Below the pieces are notes generated by a model. The model was given only the letters and a program-made list of their open reading frames with translations, did no database searches and was not told the origin of the DNA. From a virus, in the IMG/VR virus record IMGVR_UViG_3300034283_001180, positions 1 to 53,114 of that record: 53,114 nt of DNA; one strand, 5' to 3'. How positions within the stretch are numbered: position 1 is the stretch's first letter; every line of letters starts with the position of its first letter. Position numbers and translations under genes: made by a program. Shown here one piece after another: positions 36,088 through 45,649 of the stretch.

Positions 36088-37809
36088 ATGTCCTACTATA
36101 CTTCAATTTTTAAGGACAGCCCACTAGGTTTCTGGAAGCTTGATGAGAGTGTGGGCAATGTGGCGTATGATTATTCTGGATGCGGAAATCACGCTGAGTA
36201 TAACAATTTTGTAGATGAAAAGATATTTCCATTGATTCCTCAAGGAGTTTCTGGAACAACAATAACTAGCACATCTTATATCGATTTTCCAATAACAAAA
36301 GACTATTATGGGAATAACTCATCAGAAGCTTTTGGGACAACAAAAACTTCGGACAACGATTTTTCTTTAGAGGCATGGATATACCCAAAGTCAATAAACT
36401 CTTTTACAAAAATTTTAGGAACATCTAACGACTTAGGGATTTATTGGGATCAGGGAAATATTGTTTTTTCAGTTGGCTCAGAAAAAATTTCTTATACCCT
36501 GCCTAATACAAATAAAACTATGCACATTGTTGCAGTATATAAAAAGCAATTAATATCTTTATACATAGACGGAGTTCTTGTTAGGTCTAAAAAACTAAAT
36601 AATTTTAGATTTTCCAATAATTCAATTTTACTTTCTTCTGGGCCATGTTCTGCTGGTGAAAGTTTTGTTATAGATGCACCAGCAGTATACAGGTATGCAT
36701 TAAGTATAAATCAAATTAAAAATCATTACTTTAAATCGTCAACTGTTACACCATCACAGATTGCTTCTTTAAACTCTGGAGTTATATTTAAATCAACAGA
36801 GAAACATCAGCCAGAAGCAGATAAGTTTATGTTTCCGTTATCAAAAGGATGGGATTACTTTTCAAGTGCGGAATTGGCTTATGATGAAATTAAAAACACT
36901 ATCTATTTAAAGCCAGGGAAATTATCTGGAGAATTTGTAGAAGCAGTTTCTTTATCAATAAGAAAAAATTATGTGTCTTCAAAAATAGAATGGCTGGGCG
37001 GAGAGGGAGTGTCTGTCTTTGTTTCAACTGATGAAATAACTTGGACTCAGTGTGAGAATGGATCTTCTATTCCAAACCCAAATAATAAAAAAATAATATA
37101 TGTTAAGGTGCAGTTTGATTCTTCTGATTCAACAGAGTATACTCCAGAACTACATTATTTAAGTTTGTTTTTTTATCAAGAGAAGAAATTATTTGCACAC
37201 AATGGAACTGGACATATATCTTCTAATCAATTATCTGGAGATATAGACCTATCTAATTTAGAATACCCAGTTCTTGCAAGAGCCAAAAATGATGGCATAG
37301 TTTGTAAATCAGCAGGGTTTAAATTAACTACAATTAATTCAATTTTAGATTTAGAATTTATATTTACACCTAAATCTTTGTCTGCGGGATACTTGGTACA
37401 CAACATGACTGAGGGCACCGAATACAGCCTTTCCTGGGCCTCTGGAGGCTCTATCTCCAAGTCTGGGATATCTGAGCTATACATAAATGGACAGGACGCC
37501 ACAGGGGCTACAAACATATCTTCTTATATCAATATAAATGATTCAAATCATATATTTATCAAATTCAATTCAGAGATTACGGGAGACACCTGGTTTAATG
37601 TAAAGTATCAGTCTGGATCCTGGAGCGGGCTTTTAGACAATAATACCTACAAAAATATAACCATATATTCAAATAGTGATGCTGATCCAATAAATAACTA
37701 TCAACTTTATATGGGCAATAACTCTTTAATAGTAGAGGATTCGGACATCACCATGACAGAACTAGATGTGTACACATATTCTCCAGACTGGGTACGTATA
37801 TCAAATTAG
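36088..37809 (+). CDS. LamG/concanavalin-like virion protein
   Basis: 573 residues. Residues 1-225 form a laminin-G/concanavalin jelly roll (PLGFWKLDESVGNVAYDYSG, DFSLEAWIYPKS, HIVAVYKKQLISLYIDGVLV), a carbohydrate-binding fold used in adsorption proteins. The remainder is beta-rich and of unknown fold. TATAAT (36076-36081) ends 6 nt before ATG 36088, so the message may be leaderless. Its place between the modification cluster and the portal suggests a tail appendage rather than a head part. Confidence 0.75.
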   Translation: MSYYTSIFKDSPLGFWKLDESVGNVAYDYSGCGNHAEYNNFVDEKIFPLIPQGVSGTTITSTSYIDFPITKDYYGNNSSEAFGTTKTSDNDFSLEAWIYPKSINSFTKILGTSNDLGIYWDQGNIVFSVGSEKISYTLPNTNKTMHIVAVYKKQLISLYIDGVLVRSKKLNNFRFSNNSILLSSGPCSAGESFVIDAPAVYRYALSINQIKNHYFKSSTVTPSQIASLNSGVIFKSTEKHQPEADKFMFPLSKGWDYFSSAELAYDEIKNTIYLKPGKLSGEFVEAVSLSIRKNYVSSKIEWLGGEGVSVFVSTDEITWTQCENGSSIPNPNNKKIIYVKVQFDSSDSTEYTPELHYLSLFFYQEKKLFAHNGTGHISSNQLSGDIDLSNLEYPVLARAKNDGIVCKSAGFKLTTINSILDLEFIFTPKSLSAGYLVHNMTEGTEYSLSWASGGSISKSGISELYINGQDATGATNISSYININDSNHIFIKFNSEITGDTWFNVKYQSGSWSGLLDNNTYKNITIYSNSDADPINNYQLYMGNNSLIVEDSDITMTELDVYTYSPDWVRISN

Positions 37810-37837
37810 CTCAGCGTCATTTTGTGTGACAAAAGGC

Positions 37838-37866
37838 TGGACTTAGGCTGTCATTAGTGGTAAAAT
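37838..37866 (+). promoter_or_regulatory. Promoter of the head operon
   Basis: TGGACT (37838-37843), 17 bp, TAAAAT (37861-37866), 9 nt before ATG 37876. Confidence 0.6.
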
Positions 37867-37875
37867 GATGTGTAT

Positions 37876-38214
37876 ATGGATATCAAAACTAGCTATAAGG
37901 TCAAAGAAGGCGAAACCACAATTGGTGTTTATGTCTGGGAGATGCCAGACGGACGCTGGATCGGAGACGATGAGGGAAACTTCTTGTCGGTAGCATCACG
38001 TAAAGATAATAGACAAAAGATTGAAATGCTGGCTAAAGCAGTAAGACATTATGGAATTGAAGAAGGAAAGCCTAAGTTTTTAGAAGGCAGTAGAAAAATT
38101 GACGACGAAGAGTTTGAGTATCAAAAACAAAGATTAAAATGGGGACTTACTCCAGATCCGTTGGATATAGGAAACTATAAGGATGAAATGAAAAAGTTAA
38201 AGGGTGGAAAATAA
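37876..38214 (+). CDS. Small protein upstream of portal
   Basis: 112 residues from ATG 37876 (MDIKTSYKVKEGETTIGVYV); a GTG two codons earlier is within 3 nt of the -10 box and rejected. It contains MPDGRWIGDDEGNFLSVASR and a basic helical C-terminus. It overlaps the portal start by 1 nt, suggesting a structural or packaging accessory. No family recognised. Confidence 0.65.
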   Translation: MDIKTSYKVKEGETTIGVYVWEMPDGRWIGDDEGNFLSVASRKDNRQKIEMLAKAVRHYGIEEGKPKFLEGSRKIDDEEFEYQKQRLKWGLTPDPLDIGNYKDEMKKLKGGK

Positions 38215-39797
38215 TGGAGTTTATTGATGATGAAGAAAACTCGATCAGCGAAATAGAAATTTCTAATGCGGCTGATTGGGTTAAGTACAATAGCCCAAAG
38301 AACACCATCAGCAATGATCCATTTAAGGTGGAGGGCGAAGACATATCTAAGATATCTGGATTAGGACCTACATTCAGAAGAAAGATGAATCGTGACCTGC
38401 AAAAAAGATTTGTAGGTGTGGATGGAACTGCTACTCAGCAAAATCTATTACAGCAAGCAGTAACTGGCTATGCTATGTTTGACTTGATCGAGCCACCATA
38501 TAACCTAGAATATCTTTCAAGAATTTATGAAATTTCTCCATACAACTACGCTGCCATAAATGCAAAGGTGTCCAACATCGTTGGACTTGGTTATCAGTTT
38601 GTAGAATCAAAAAGAGCAAATGATGCGTTAGACAACATAGAAGATGAAAAGCAGCTTGCAAGAGCTAGAAAAAAGCTAAATAGAATTAGACAAGATTTAA
38701 ATGAGTGGCTTGAGTCAGTAAACGAAGAAGAAACATTTACTGAAACTCTTATTAAGGTGTATACAGATTTAGAATCTACAGGAAATGGATACATCGAGAT
38801 TGGAAGAACAACAAGAGGCGATATAGGATATATTGGACATATACCTGCTAAAACAATGCGTGTAAGAAGATTGCGTGATGGATATATGCAGTTGCTATAT
38901 GGAAAGGCAGTGTTTTTTAGGAACTTTGGAGATCAAGAGACTCCTAATCCAATTACAAGTGCAACAGATCGCCCTAATGAAATTATTCATTTAAAGAAGT
39001 ACACTCCAACAAATAATTATTATGGAATACCAGACATTATTGCATCTCAAAACGCAATGGCTGGAAATGAATTTGCTGGAAAGTACAACCTAGATTATTT
39101 TGAAAACAAGGCGGTGCCAAGATATCTTATTACAGTCAAGGGCGCAAAGCTTTCGGGTGAATCAGAAAGAAAACTTTTAGAGTTTTTCCAGGTAGGCTTA
39201 AGAGGTAAAAATCATAGATCTCTTTATATTCCTTTGCCCCCAGACTCTGCTGATTCAAAAACTGAATTTAAAATGGAGCCAATTGAATCTGGAGTTCAAG
39301 ATGGGTCATTTAATACTTACAGAATTTCAAATAGGGACGAAATATTAATTTCTCATAGAGTTCCTATAAATAAAATAGGAACCCCTGCTGGAGTTAATTT
39401 AGCAGTCGCTAGAGACGCAGATAAAACATTCAGGGAGCAGGTTTGTGGCCCTGCCCAGGCTAATTTAGAAAAGAAATTAAATAAGATTATTGAAGAAAAG
39501 ACAGACGCTTTAACAATTAAATTTAATCAGTTGGCCCTTAATGATGATGATACTCAGTCAAAAATTGATGAAAGATATTTAAGATTCCAGGTAATTACAC
39601 CAAATGAGGTTAGAATTAGAATGGGATTAGTTCCTAGAGAAGGTGGCGATGAGGTCGTAGATCTTCAAGCCCAGGCAGCAGAAGCAAAGGCTCAGGCAAT
39701 GCAAACCAGAACTAGGGACCAAGAAAGATCTGCAAATTCTCCAGATACCTCTGGGGAAGGCCGAAATGCAAAAGGCGACGGCAGACAAGTCGAGTAG
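38214..39797 (+). CDS. Portal protein
   Basis: 527 residues. EPPYNLEYLSRIYEISPYNY near residue 85, GNGYIEIGRTTRGDI near 190 and FAGKYNLDYFENKAVPRYLI near 285 are the clip, wing and stem signatures of HK97/SPP1-like portals of the PBSX type. It forms the 12-subunit ring through which DNA enters. The Gln/Ala-rich C-terminus (LQAQAAEAKAQAMQTRTR) would line the crown. It is followed by the protease, as in most HK97-like head operons. Confidence 0.85.
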   Translation: MEFIDDEENSISEIEISNAADWVKYNSPKNTISNDPFKVEGEDISKISGLGPTFRRKMNRDLQKRFVGVDGTATQQNLLQQAVTGYAMFDLIEPPYNLEYLSRIYEISPYNYAAINAKVSNIVGLGYQFVESKRANDALDNIEDEKQLARARKKLNRIRQDLNEWLESVNEEETFTETLIKVYTDLESTGNGYIEIGRTTRGDIGYIGHIPAKTMRVRRLRDGYMQLLYGKAVFFRNFGDQETPNPITSATDRPNEIIHLKKYTPTNNYYGIPDIIASQNAMAGNEFAGKYNLDYFENKAVPRYLITVKGAKLSGESERKLLEFFQVGLRGKNHRSLYIPLPPDSADSKTEFKMEPIESGVQDGSFNTYRISNRDEILISHRVPINKIGTPAGVNLAVARDADKTFREQVCGPAQANLEKKLNKIIEEKTDALTIKFNQLALNDDDTQSKIDERYLRFQVITPNEVRIRMGLVPREGGDEVVDLQAQAAEAKAQAMQTRTRDQERSANSPDTSGEGRNAKGDGRQVE

Positions 39798-39814
39798 TCT
39801 TACTCAACTGTTAT

Positions 39815-39843
39815 TTGCCTTTTGATATATAGAAATCTATAAT
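39815..39843 (+). promoter_or_regulatory. Promoter before the protease-scaffold gene
   Basis: TTGCCT (39815-39820), 17 bp, TATAAT (39838-39843), 8 nt before ATG 39852. AGTCGAGTAG lies about 18 nt upstream of the -35. Confidence 0.65.
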
Positions 39844-39851
39844 ATACACAT

Positions 39852-41261
39852 ATGACCATTGAAAAATCCCATTGGTCTTCTAACGGAAATGTTATTAATT
39901 TATCAGTTCCGTTTACGAAGGTCAACAGAGAAAAAAGAACAGTCTCAGGTTTTGCTACATTAGACAACCTAGATCAGACTGGTGATGTTGTTACGCAGGA
40001 AGCGAGCATGAAAGCTTTCGAAGGTTTTCGTGGAAATCTAAGAGAAATGCATCAGCCTTTAGCTGTCGGTAAGGTTGCATCATTTAGACCAGAAACATAT
40101 TACGATCCAAAAACAAAAGAGTTTTATAACGGAGTATATGTTGACGCATACATTTCAAAAGGCGCACAGGATACCTGGGAAAAAGTTCTTGATGGAACAT
40201 TAACAGGATTTTCAATTGGCGGAAAGATTATAGATTCAGACACAGAGGTTAACAAGTCTACAGGACAAAGCGTTAGATTTATTAAAGATTATTCTTTAGT
40301 TGAATTATCAATAGTAGACTCTCCAGCAAATGAGCTTTGCAATATTTTGTCTATTGAAAAGGTAAATGGCCAAATGATATTTAAAGGAATTGCTGCAGAT
40401 GTAAAAATGGAAAATATTTTTTATTGTGCAGAAAGTGATTCTGTGTTTATGTCAACAGAGGCAGAATATATTTCTCCAGTTACTGGAAAGAAGACAGAAC
40501 TCATTGGATGGGTAGAGTCAAACGATATTAACAAATCAAAGGAAATAGATAAGATTCTTGATTCTCATAAATCAAGATTAAAAACGTTGCCTGATACACA
40601 AATTGCAAAACAGGCAAACGCAGAAGGAGGTAATGAAGTGGAAAACGTAGAAAATACAGAAGTCGTAGAAGACACTGTTGAAAAGTTACGTGCTCCTGAG
40701 GCTCCAAAGAAAGATGAGCCAAAGGCAGCAGCTCCTGTTGTAAAAGCAGAAGCGCCTGCAGCTCCAGTTGTAGAAGCAACTCCAGCTGCTCCATCATCTG
40801 ATGAAGTTAAAAAGTCTGATGAAGTTGAAAACACTGAAGCAACATCAGAAGAAACTTCTGCCGAAGTTCTGGAAAAAGCAGCCGACGTATCAGAAGTTGA
40901 GGTTGAAGAACCTGATTTTGCAAAGATGCTTGGTGACCTAAAGGGTTTCTTCTCAGAGACTTTGGAAAAAGCCTCTGAGGCAAACGCAGCTCAAGTTACA
41001 GCTATCAAAGAGACAGTTGAAACTTTCAGCAAAGGCGTAGATGCTAGAATTTCAGAATTAGCAGAACAACACACAGCACTCTCATCTGCAGTAGATGCAA
41101 TTAAGAATACAATTGCAACTGTTGAAAAGAGAGTAGACGCAGTCGAATCAGAGACTGCATTCAAGAAGTCCTCAGACCTTGGCGGGTCTCAGGAGATTAC
41201 AATAAAAAAATCAAAATGGAACGGTTCTTTCCTCGGTTCCGTTAATGAATTACTTAAATAA
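39852..41261 (+). CDS. Prohead protease fused to scaffold domain
   Basis: 469 residues. Residues 1-165 match the HK97 prohead protease fold: TVSGFATLDNLDQTGDVV, His67 in EMHQPLAVGK, and Ser153 in DYSLVELSIVDSPAN. Then an Ala/Pro/Glu linker (about 275-335) and a coiled-coil scaffold (about 350-450, FFSETLEKASEANAAQV). Fusing protease and scaffold makes the assembly core self-removing. A leaderless or very short 5' leader is likely. It is followed at once by the capsid gene. Confidence 0.85.
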   Translation: MTIEKSHWSSNGNVINLSVPFTKVNREKRTVSGFATLDNLDQTGDVVTQEASMKAFEGFRGNLREMHQPLAVGKVASFRPETYYDPKTKEFYNGVYVDAYISKGAQDTWEKVLDGTLTGFSIGGKIIDSDTEVNKSTGQSVRFIKDYSLVELSIVDSPANELCNILSIEKVNGQMIFKGIAADVKMENIFYCAESDSVFMSTEAEYISPVTGKKTELIGWVESNDINKSKEIDKILDSHKSRLKTLPDTQIAKQANAEGGNEVENVENTEVVEDTVEKLRAPEAPKKDEPKAAAPVVKAEAPAAPVVEATPAAPSSDEVKKSDEVENTEATSEETSAEVLEKAADVSEVEVEEPDFAKMLGDLKGFFSETLEKASEANAAQVTAIKETVETFSKGVDARISELAEQHTALSSAVDAIKNTIATVEKRVDAVESETAFKKSSDLGGSQEITIKKSKWNGSFLGSVNELLK

Positions 41262-41285
41262 TGAAGGTAGGTGAAACAAAAAACA

Positions 41286-42338
41286 ATGAGCAATGAACTA
41301 TTACAAAAAGCAGTTTCCGCTGATACAACATTAACCACAGCAATGACTGGTTCCGCTGGTGCCGATTCAGGTATCCACGTTGGTTCCGAAGGCAAGGGTG
41401 GTTTGTTGAACCCAGAGCAATCTGCTCGATTCCTCGATTATATGTTCGATGCGACAGTAATCGGTAAGGTAGCTCGTACTGTTCGAATGAGAGCAGACAC
41501 TACTGAAATTGATCGTATCGGCGTAGGTGAGAAACTTATGAAGGTTGCTTCTGAAGCAGATAACACAAACAGTGGTAATGCTGCAGTCACCTTCTCCAAG
41601 ATTTCTCTTACAACAAAGAAGCTTCGCCTAGATTGGGAGCTTTCAACAGAATCTCTTGAAGACAACATTGAAGGTGCTGATCTAGAAGATCATATCGCAC
41701 GTATGATGGCAACTCAGGCAGGTAACGACATTGAAGATGTAATCCTCAATGGAAATACTGCACTAAGCTCTGACCAGCTATACAAGGCGTTTGACGGCGT
41801 AGTTAAGATTGCAAAGACAAACGGACATGTAGTTGATGCTGAGGGTGCTAACGTATCCCGTGAAGTATTCAACAATGCCCTTAAGGCTTTGCCACGTAAG
41901 TACAAGCAGCGTAGACCAGATCTCCGCTTCCTATCAGGATCAAACTTGATTCAGGATTATTTGTATTCAACATCACAAAATATCCAGAACGTAAACCCAC
42001 AGGATATCGCTTCAAGCATTATCCGTGGAGATCAGCCAGGTCTTGGTGGCCCAGCTGGATTCGTAGCACCATTCGCATTCGGTATTCCGATTGTTGAAGT
42101 GCCACTACTTCCTGAGACACAAGCTGGAGATTATGACACTCCATCAGGTAACCATGGTGACGTACACTTGACATTCCCTAATAACGTAGTTATTGGTATC
42201 AAGCGTGACGTTACAGTTTATCGCTTCTTCTGGCCAAAGAAGGATTCGATTGAGTATACAATGTATACCCGTGTCGGAACCCAAATTGAGCAAGCAGATG
42301 CATGGGTTGTCGTTAAGAACGTTAAGGTTGCTTCCTAA
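41286..42338 (+). CDS. Major capsid protein (HK97 fold)
   Basis: 350 residues from ATG 41286, 13 nt after AAGGTAGG; the GTG five codons earlier is too close to that site. The N-arm (MSNELLQKAVSADTTLTT), the E-loop region (GEKLMKVASEADNTNSG), the spine (DIEDVILNGNTAL) and the P-domain (RREPDLRF-type PRKYKQRRPDLRFLSG) give the HK97 pattern. Arg codons here are mostly CGT and Ile mostly ATC/ATT, unlike the AGA/ATA-rich neighbours, as expected for a very highly expressed gene. Confidence 0.88.
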   Translation: MSNELLQKAVSADTTLTTAMTGSAGADSGIHVGSEGKGGLLNPEQSARFLDYMFDATVIGKVARTVRMRADTTEIDRIGVGEKLMKVASEADNTNSGNAAVTFSKISLTTKKLRLDWELSTESLEDNIEGADLEDHIARMMATQAGNDIEDVILNGNTALSSDQLYKAFDGVVKIAKTNGHVVDAEGANVSREVFNNALKALPRKYKQRRPDLRFLSGSNLIQDYLYSTSQNIQNVNPQDIASSIIRGDQPGLGGPAGFVAPFAFGIPIVEVPLLPETQAGDYDTPSGNHGDVHLTFPNNVVIGIKRDVTVYRFFWPKKDSIEYTMYTRVGTQIEQADAWVVVKNVKVAS

Positions 42339-42360
42339 TTTATAGGAATTAAACTGCTGA

Positions 42361-42390
42361 AAGGCCCCTAAATTAAATTTGGGGGCTTTT
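42361..42390 (+). terminator. Terminator after capsid gene
   Basis: AAGGCCCC...GGGGGCTT hairpin with an AT loop, then TTTT, 22 nt past the capsid stop. Confidence 0.85.
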
Positions 42391-42415
42391 CCTTTTAACC
42401 CAGTAATGCTATAAT
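42387..42415 (+). promoter_or_regulatory. Promoter of the adaptor operon
   Basis: TATAAT (42410-42415) with a 17-bp spacer to a weak TTTTCC that overlaps the terminator T-run. Confidence 0.55.
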
Positions 42416-42442
42416 TATTGTTACCTAGATTAAGGAGAATAT

Positions 42443-42841
42443 ATGTCATTCGAGACATTAAAGGTAAAAGAATTAAAGAAAATTGCAGAGGACTTTGCAG
42501 TTGATACAGATGGTCTAAAAAACAAGGCCGATATAGTAGCCGCTCTTGCAGAAGAAGGCGTAACATGGTCAGTATACCAAAGCACATTAAAGAATATTGA
42601 AGAGGCAAAAGAAGAAGCTCCTACTGTGCTTCCAAAGTTTGACCCAAATAAAGATATTTCTGCAGACGAAGTGCTTGTTAGAATGACAAGAAATAATTTT
42701 AGATACGATATAATGGGTAAGACATTTACTAAAGAGCATCCATTTGTCGCTATGGGCAAGGAAGACGCTCAAAGAATTTTTGACAAGGAGGAGGGCTTTA
42801 GATTAGCAACTCCAGCAGAAGTAAGAGAGTTCTACAACTAA
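42443..42841 (+). CDS. Head-associated protein with SAP/Rho-N-like domain
   Basis: 132 residues behind AAGGAG. Residues 1-42 (LKVKELKKIAEDFAVDTDGL ... IVAALAEEGV) form a helix-extended-helix of the SAP / Rho N-terminal type, usually nucleic-acid binding. The C-terminal 55 residues (VRMTRNNFRYDIMGKTFTKE) are a separate small domain. It could be a head-tail adaptor or capsid accessory touching packaged DNA. Confidence 0.65.
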   Translation: MSFETLKVKELKKIAEDFAVDTDGLKNKADIVAALAEEGVTWSVYQSTLKNIEEAKEEAPTVLPKFDPNKDISADEVLVRMTRNNFRYDIMGKTFTKEHPFVAMGKEDAQRIFDKEEGFRLATPAEVREFYN

Positions 42842-42850
42842 GCCTATTAA

Positions 42851-43834
42851 ATGGCAGAGATATTAAAAAATAGCAATTCCCCAGTTTATCATCAGGTATT
42901 CTGGAGAGGAAATGTTGTTGATGCAGACAATCTACCAACAGTAGAGATATACGATATCACTGAAACTCCAGAAGAAGAAAATCCTGGCTTAACAATTTTA
43001 TTAGATACTATTACTGCTGAAAAAGATGAAACAAATATTGGTCTGTATGCAGCACACATACCTTTGCCATATACAAGCAACACAGGTACTCTAAGACTTG
43101 TTTGGATTTATGAGGTAGATTCTGAAGAGTTTACCTACCGTCATGATGTTTTTGTAGTGACGCCATATGCAGATTTATACCAGTCTGCCTACATGCTTGG
43201 TGTAAGCACAGATCCTTCAGATCCAAATTATAAATCTTTTTCAGAGCTAGCAGCGGCAGAACGATATGCTAGACAGAGAATAGAAGATTATACTGGACAA
43301 CAATTTTATCTGTATAGCGATATACATAGAGTCATGGGAACTGGTTCTGACACCTTGCCATTACCAGATCGTCTTCACACAATTCATAAGCTATACTTAA
43401 ATGATATTGTTTTAATAGATAACACTGCCTACCCAGCAGTAAATAATTGGGGATACAACGTACAGGTTTCAGAAACTGGCTTTGGTATAAGAGTTAATAG
43501 AGCAGAAATGTTAGATAATACTGTCTATATTGCAAATGGAATGGTTCCACCAACAATACATGATGGTCAAGGTGTATTTAAAAACGGTGCGATGTATGAA
43601 GTTCAAGGCAAGTTCGGATGGAAGAAGGTTCCAGACAAGGTAGAGCTTGCAGCTATAGAATTAATGAAAGATTTCTTCGCAAAGGATAACACTTGGAAGA
43701 ATCAATATATTTCAACAATACAAACTTTTGACTGGCAGTTTGAATACAGTCCAGAAGTTTTTATGGGAACGGGTAATGCTTACGCTGACCGACTATTGTC
43801 TGACTTCATTGTAAACAAAGCCTCATTGATATAA
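42851..43834 (+). CDS. Head-tail connector (adaptor) protein
   Basis: 327 residues. An N-terminal beta domain (VYHQVFWRGNVVDADNLPTV) precedes an adaptor-like helical region (SFSELAAAERYARQRIEDYT) and DTLPLPDRLHTIHKLYLND, typical of gp6/gp15-type connectors. It would dock below the portal. The N-terminal Ig-like domain adds about 110 residues over minimal adaptors. It overlaps the next start by 1 nt. Confidence 0.7.
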   Translation: MAEILKNSNSPVYHQVFWRGNVVDADNLPTVEIYDITETPEEENPGLTILLDTITAEKDETNIGLYAAHIPLPYTSNTGTLRLVWIYEVDSEEFTYRHDVFVVTPYADLYQSAYMLGVSTDPSDPNYKSFSELAAAERYARQRIEDYTGQQFYLYSDIHRVMGTGSDTLPLPDRLHTIHKLYLNDIVLIDNTAYPAVNNWGYNVQVSETGFGIRVNRAEMLDNTVYIANGMVPPTIHDGQGVFKNGAMYEVQGKFGWKKVPDKVELAAIELMKDFFAKDNTWKNQYISTIQTFDWQFEYSPEVFMGTGNAYADRLLSDFIVNKASLI

Positions 43835-44262
43835 TGTCATCAGTTATTAATGCAGTTTTATCAATGAAGCTGGATGTATATAAGCAGATTGATATTCAGG
43901 ACGCAAACACTGGTTCTATAAAAAAAGAATGGATTTATGATAAAACTTTAGACTGTCATGCTAAAGGAGTAATAAGCAACTCAGCTACAACAAGAACTAG
44001 CGATAAGCAGGTATTCGACAATAGATACTATAATGATCAAATACTTCAGATAAGAACTAAAGACAGACTTACAATAAGAGAAAAGATAACAAATATAAGG
44101 GATTCAAGAGGAGAATGTGTTTGGACTGAGATAAACTTTCCAACCAACAGCCCAACTGTTTTTGAAGTCGTAGGAACCACACCAATAACAGATCCATTTG
44201 GATCGGTTTTAGGATATAACTCATCTGTAAGAAGATCGGAGAACCAGCAAATTGGCATCTGA
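43834..44262 (+). CDS. Head-closure/stopper-like protein
   Basis: 142 residues, MSSVINAVLSMKLDVYKQID ... RTKDRLTIREKITNIRDSRG. Size, beta-rich composition and position after the adaptor match head-completion (stopper) proteins. No motif proves it. It overlaps the next gene by 11 nt. Confidence 0.6.
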   Translation: MSSVINAVLSMKLDVYKQIDIQDANTGSIKKEWIYDKTLDCHAKGVISNSATTRTSDKQVFDNRYYNDQILQIRTKDRLTIREKITNIRDSRGECVWTEINFPTNSPTVFEVVGTTPITDPFGSVLGYNSSVRRSENQQIGI

Positions 44263-45034
44263 TAAATTACTATTACAAGCAGCCAGCGGATTAACAAAGT
44301 TAATGGCGGGACAACGAGTTGACGGAGCAATTAAAGATAGTACTGTGGCCCAGGTTTCCGCAGCAATATTTTATCAAGCAAATGTTGTAGCAAAATTAAC
44401 AAACAGCACATCATTTAATAGAGCATTTGCAAAAACTATATTTAAGCAAATCGAACAGGATTTTGGCCAGTACATAGATGCGAAAGCAAGAACTTCTCCA
44501 AGGTCAATGCACCATGTATATGAATGGCAAAGAGTTGGTGACAAGGAAGCTAGGCTTTTTAAGTTAAACAAAATTTCTGAAGGCGTAATGTCTTTTCAAA
44601 TCAATTATAACCTTCTGCCTTCAAAGTCCATGGTTCCAACTAAAAAGGGCAAGCATAGACATGTCTTTGTTAGCAAAGCAGAAATTATGGAACAGGGCAA
44701 GCCAGTTGTAATATCCCCTAGATCAGCAGAGAGACTCGTTTTTGATGTAAACGGATATACTGTTTTTATGCCCAAAGGAAAATCTGTAACTGTACAAAAG
44801 CCTGGTGGAGCAGCAACAAAAAATTCTTTTTTATCAGCATATAAATATTTTTTTACCAGCAATTTAGTTAGCAACTCAATTAAAGCTTCTGGATTTCAGA
44901 GATTATTTAATTCGTCTTTAACAAAAGCAATGAAGATACCTGTTAATATAAAAACGGTACAATATAAGTTCTCGCCTAATTCAGTTGCAAGCCAAGCTGA
45001 GGCGGCGGTAAGCACAGCATTTGCGGGGGTATAG
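44252..45034 (+). CDS. Neck/tail-completion protein, TTG start
   Basis: 260 residues starting at TTG 44252 with CGGAG 11 nt upstream. ARTSPRSMHHVYEWQRVGDK near residue 73 and LVFDVNGYTVFMPKGKSVTV near 160 recall HK97 gp10-like tail-completion proteins, but it is about 100 residues longer than usual. It lies between the stopper and tail-terminator genes, as expected. Confidence 0.65.
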   Translation: MASDKLLLQAASGLTKLMAGQRVDGAIKDSTVAQVSAAIFYQANVVAKLTNSTSFNRAFAKTIFKQIEQDFGQYIDAKARTSPRSMHHVYEWQRVGDKEARLFKLNKISEGVMSFQINYNLLPSKSMVPTKKGKHRHVFVSKAEIMEQGKPVVISPRSAERLVFDVNGYTVFMPKGKSVTVQKPGGAATKNSFLSAYKYFFTSNLVSNSIKASGFQRLFNSSLTKAMKIPVNIKTVQYKFSPNSVASQAEAAVSTAFAGV

Positions 45035-45035
45035 A

Positions 45036-45545
45036 ATGGTAAATTATAGATTAGACGCTATGTTTGAGATCAGAAAGTATCTTTGGGAAAAGTTAAGAGA
45101 TGCTAATATATTTGATCCAGATGATTACTATAGTGACAATTTAAATGAAACTATAGTTCCAATTTTGCCAATTCAGCAGGCACCAGAAATGAATCAATTT
45201 TTAAGTGGCAAAAAGCATATAGTCTATGACAAAATAGGAATGTCATATGAAAACAATTGGCTTATATGCTGTGAGCAAATATTATTTACAATATACTCAA
45301 CAGACATCTTAGACATTGTAGAGATAAGAAACTTTCTTACAGATGAGTTTCGCAGAATGGATGATTCTGCTAGAGACGTAAACCGTTGGGACAGCTTATC
45401 AGATAAATTTAAATTTCACAGTATATTTATATCGGACATGTCGCCGACAGCCCCATCAGAAGAGCTACAAGGGTTCTTGGCAGCAGATGTTATTTTGGAG
45501 ATAAAATATTCCAGAATAACTGATAGCTCTGGCAGATTTGCCTAG
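45036..45545 (+). CDS. Tail-terminator-like protein
   Basis: 169 residues from ATG 45036, behind GGGGG. MVNYRLDAMFEIRKYLWEKL and the alpha/beta pattern (WLICCEQILFTIYSTDILDI) fit tail-terminator (gpU-like) proteins that cap the tube. The assignment rests mostly on position between the completion protein and the major tail protein. Confidence 0.6.
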   Translation: MVNYRLDAMFEIRKYLWEKLRDANIFDPDDYYSDNLNETIVPILPIQQAPEMNQFLSGKKHIVYDKIGMSYENNWLICCEQILFTIYSTDILDIVEIRNFLTDEFRRMDDSARDVNRWDSLSDKFKFHSIFISDMSPTAPSEELQGFLAADVILEIKYSRITDSSGRFA

Positions 45546-45546
45546 T

Positions 45547-45575
45547 TTGCTTTAGGCGACTAGGACATCTATAAT
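45547..45575 (+). promoter_or_regulatory. Promoter of the major tail protein
   Basis: TTGCTT (45547-45552), 17 bp, TATAAT (45570-45575); a leader of about 70 nt precedes AGGAGG. Confidence 0.7.
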
Positions 45576-45649
45576 TGGACATAGAGGGAAGGGCCTAGCC
45601 AGCCATTTATATATATATAAACATTTCATGAAATAGGAGGTTAGACTTC

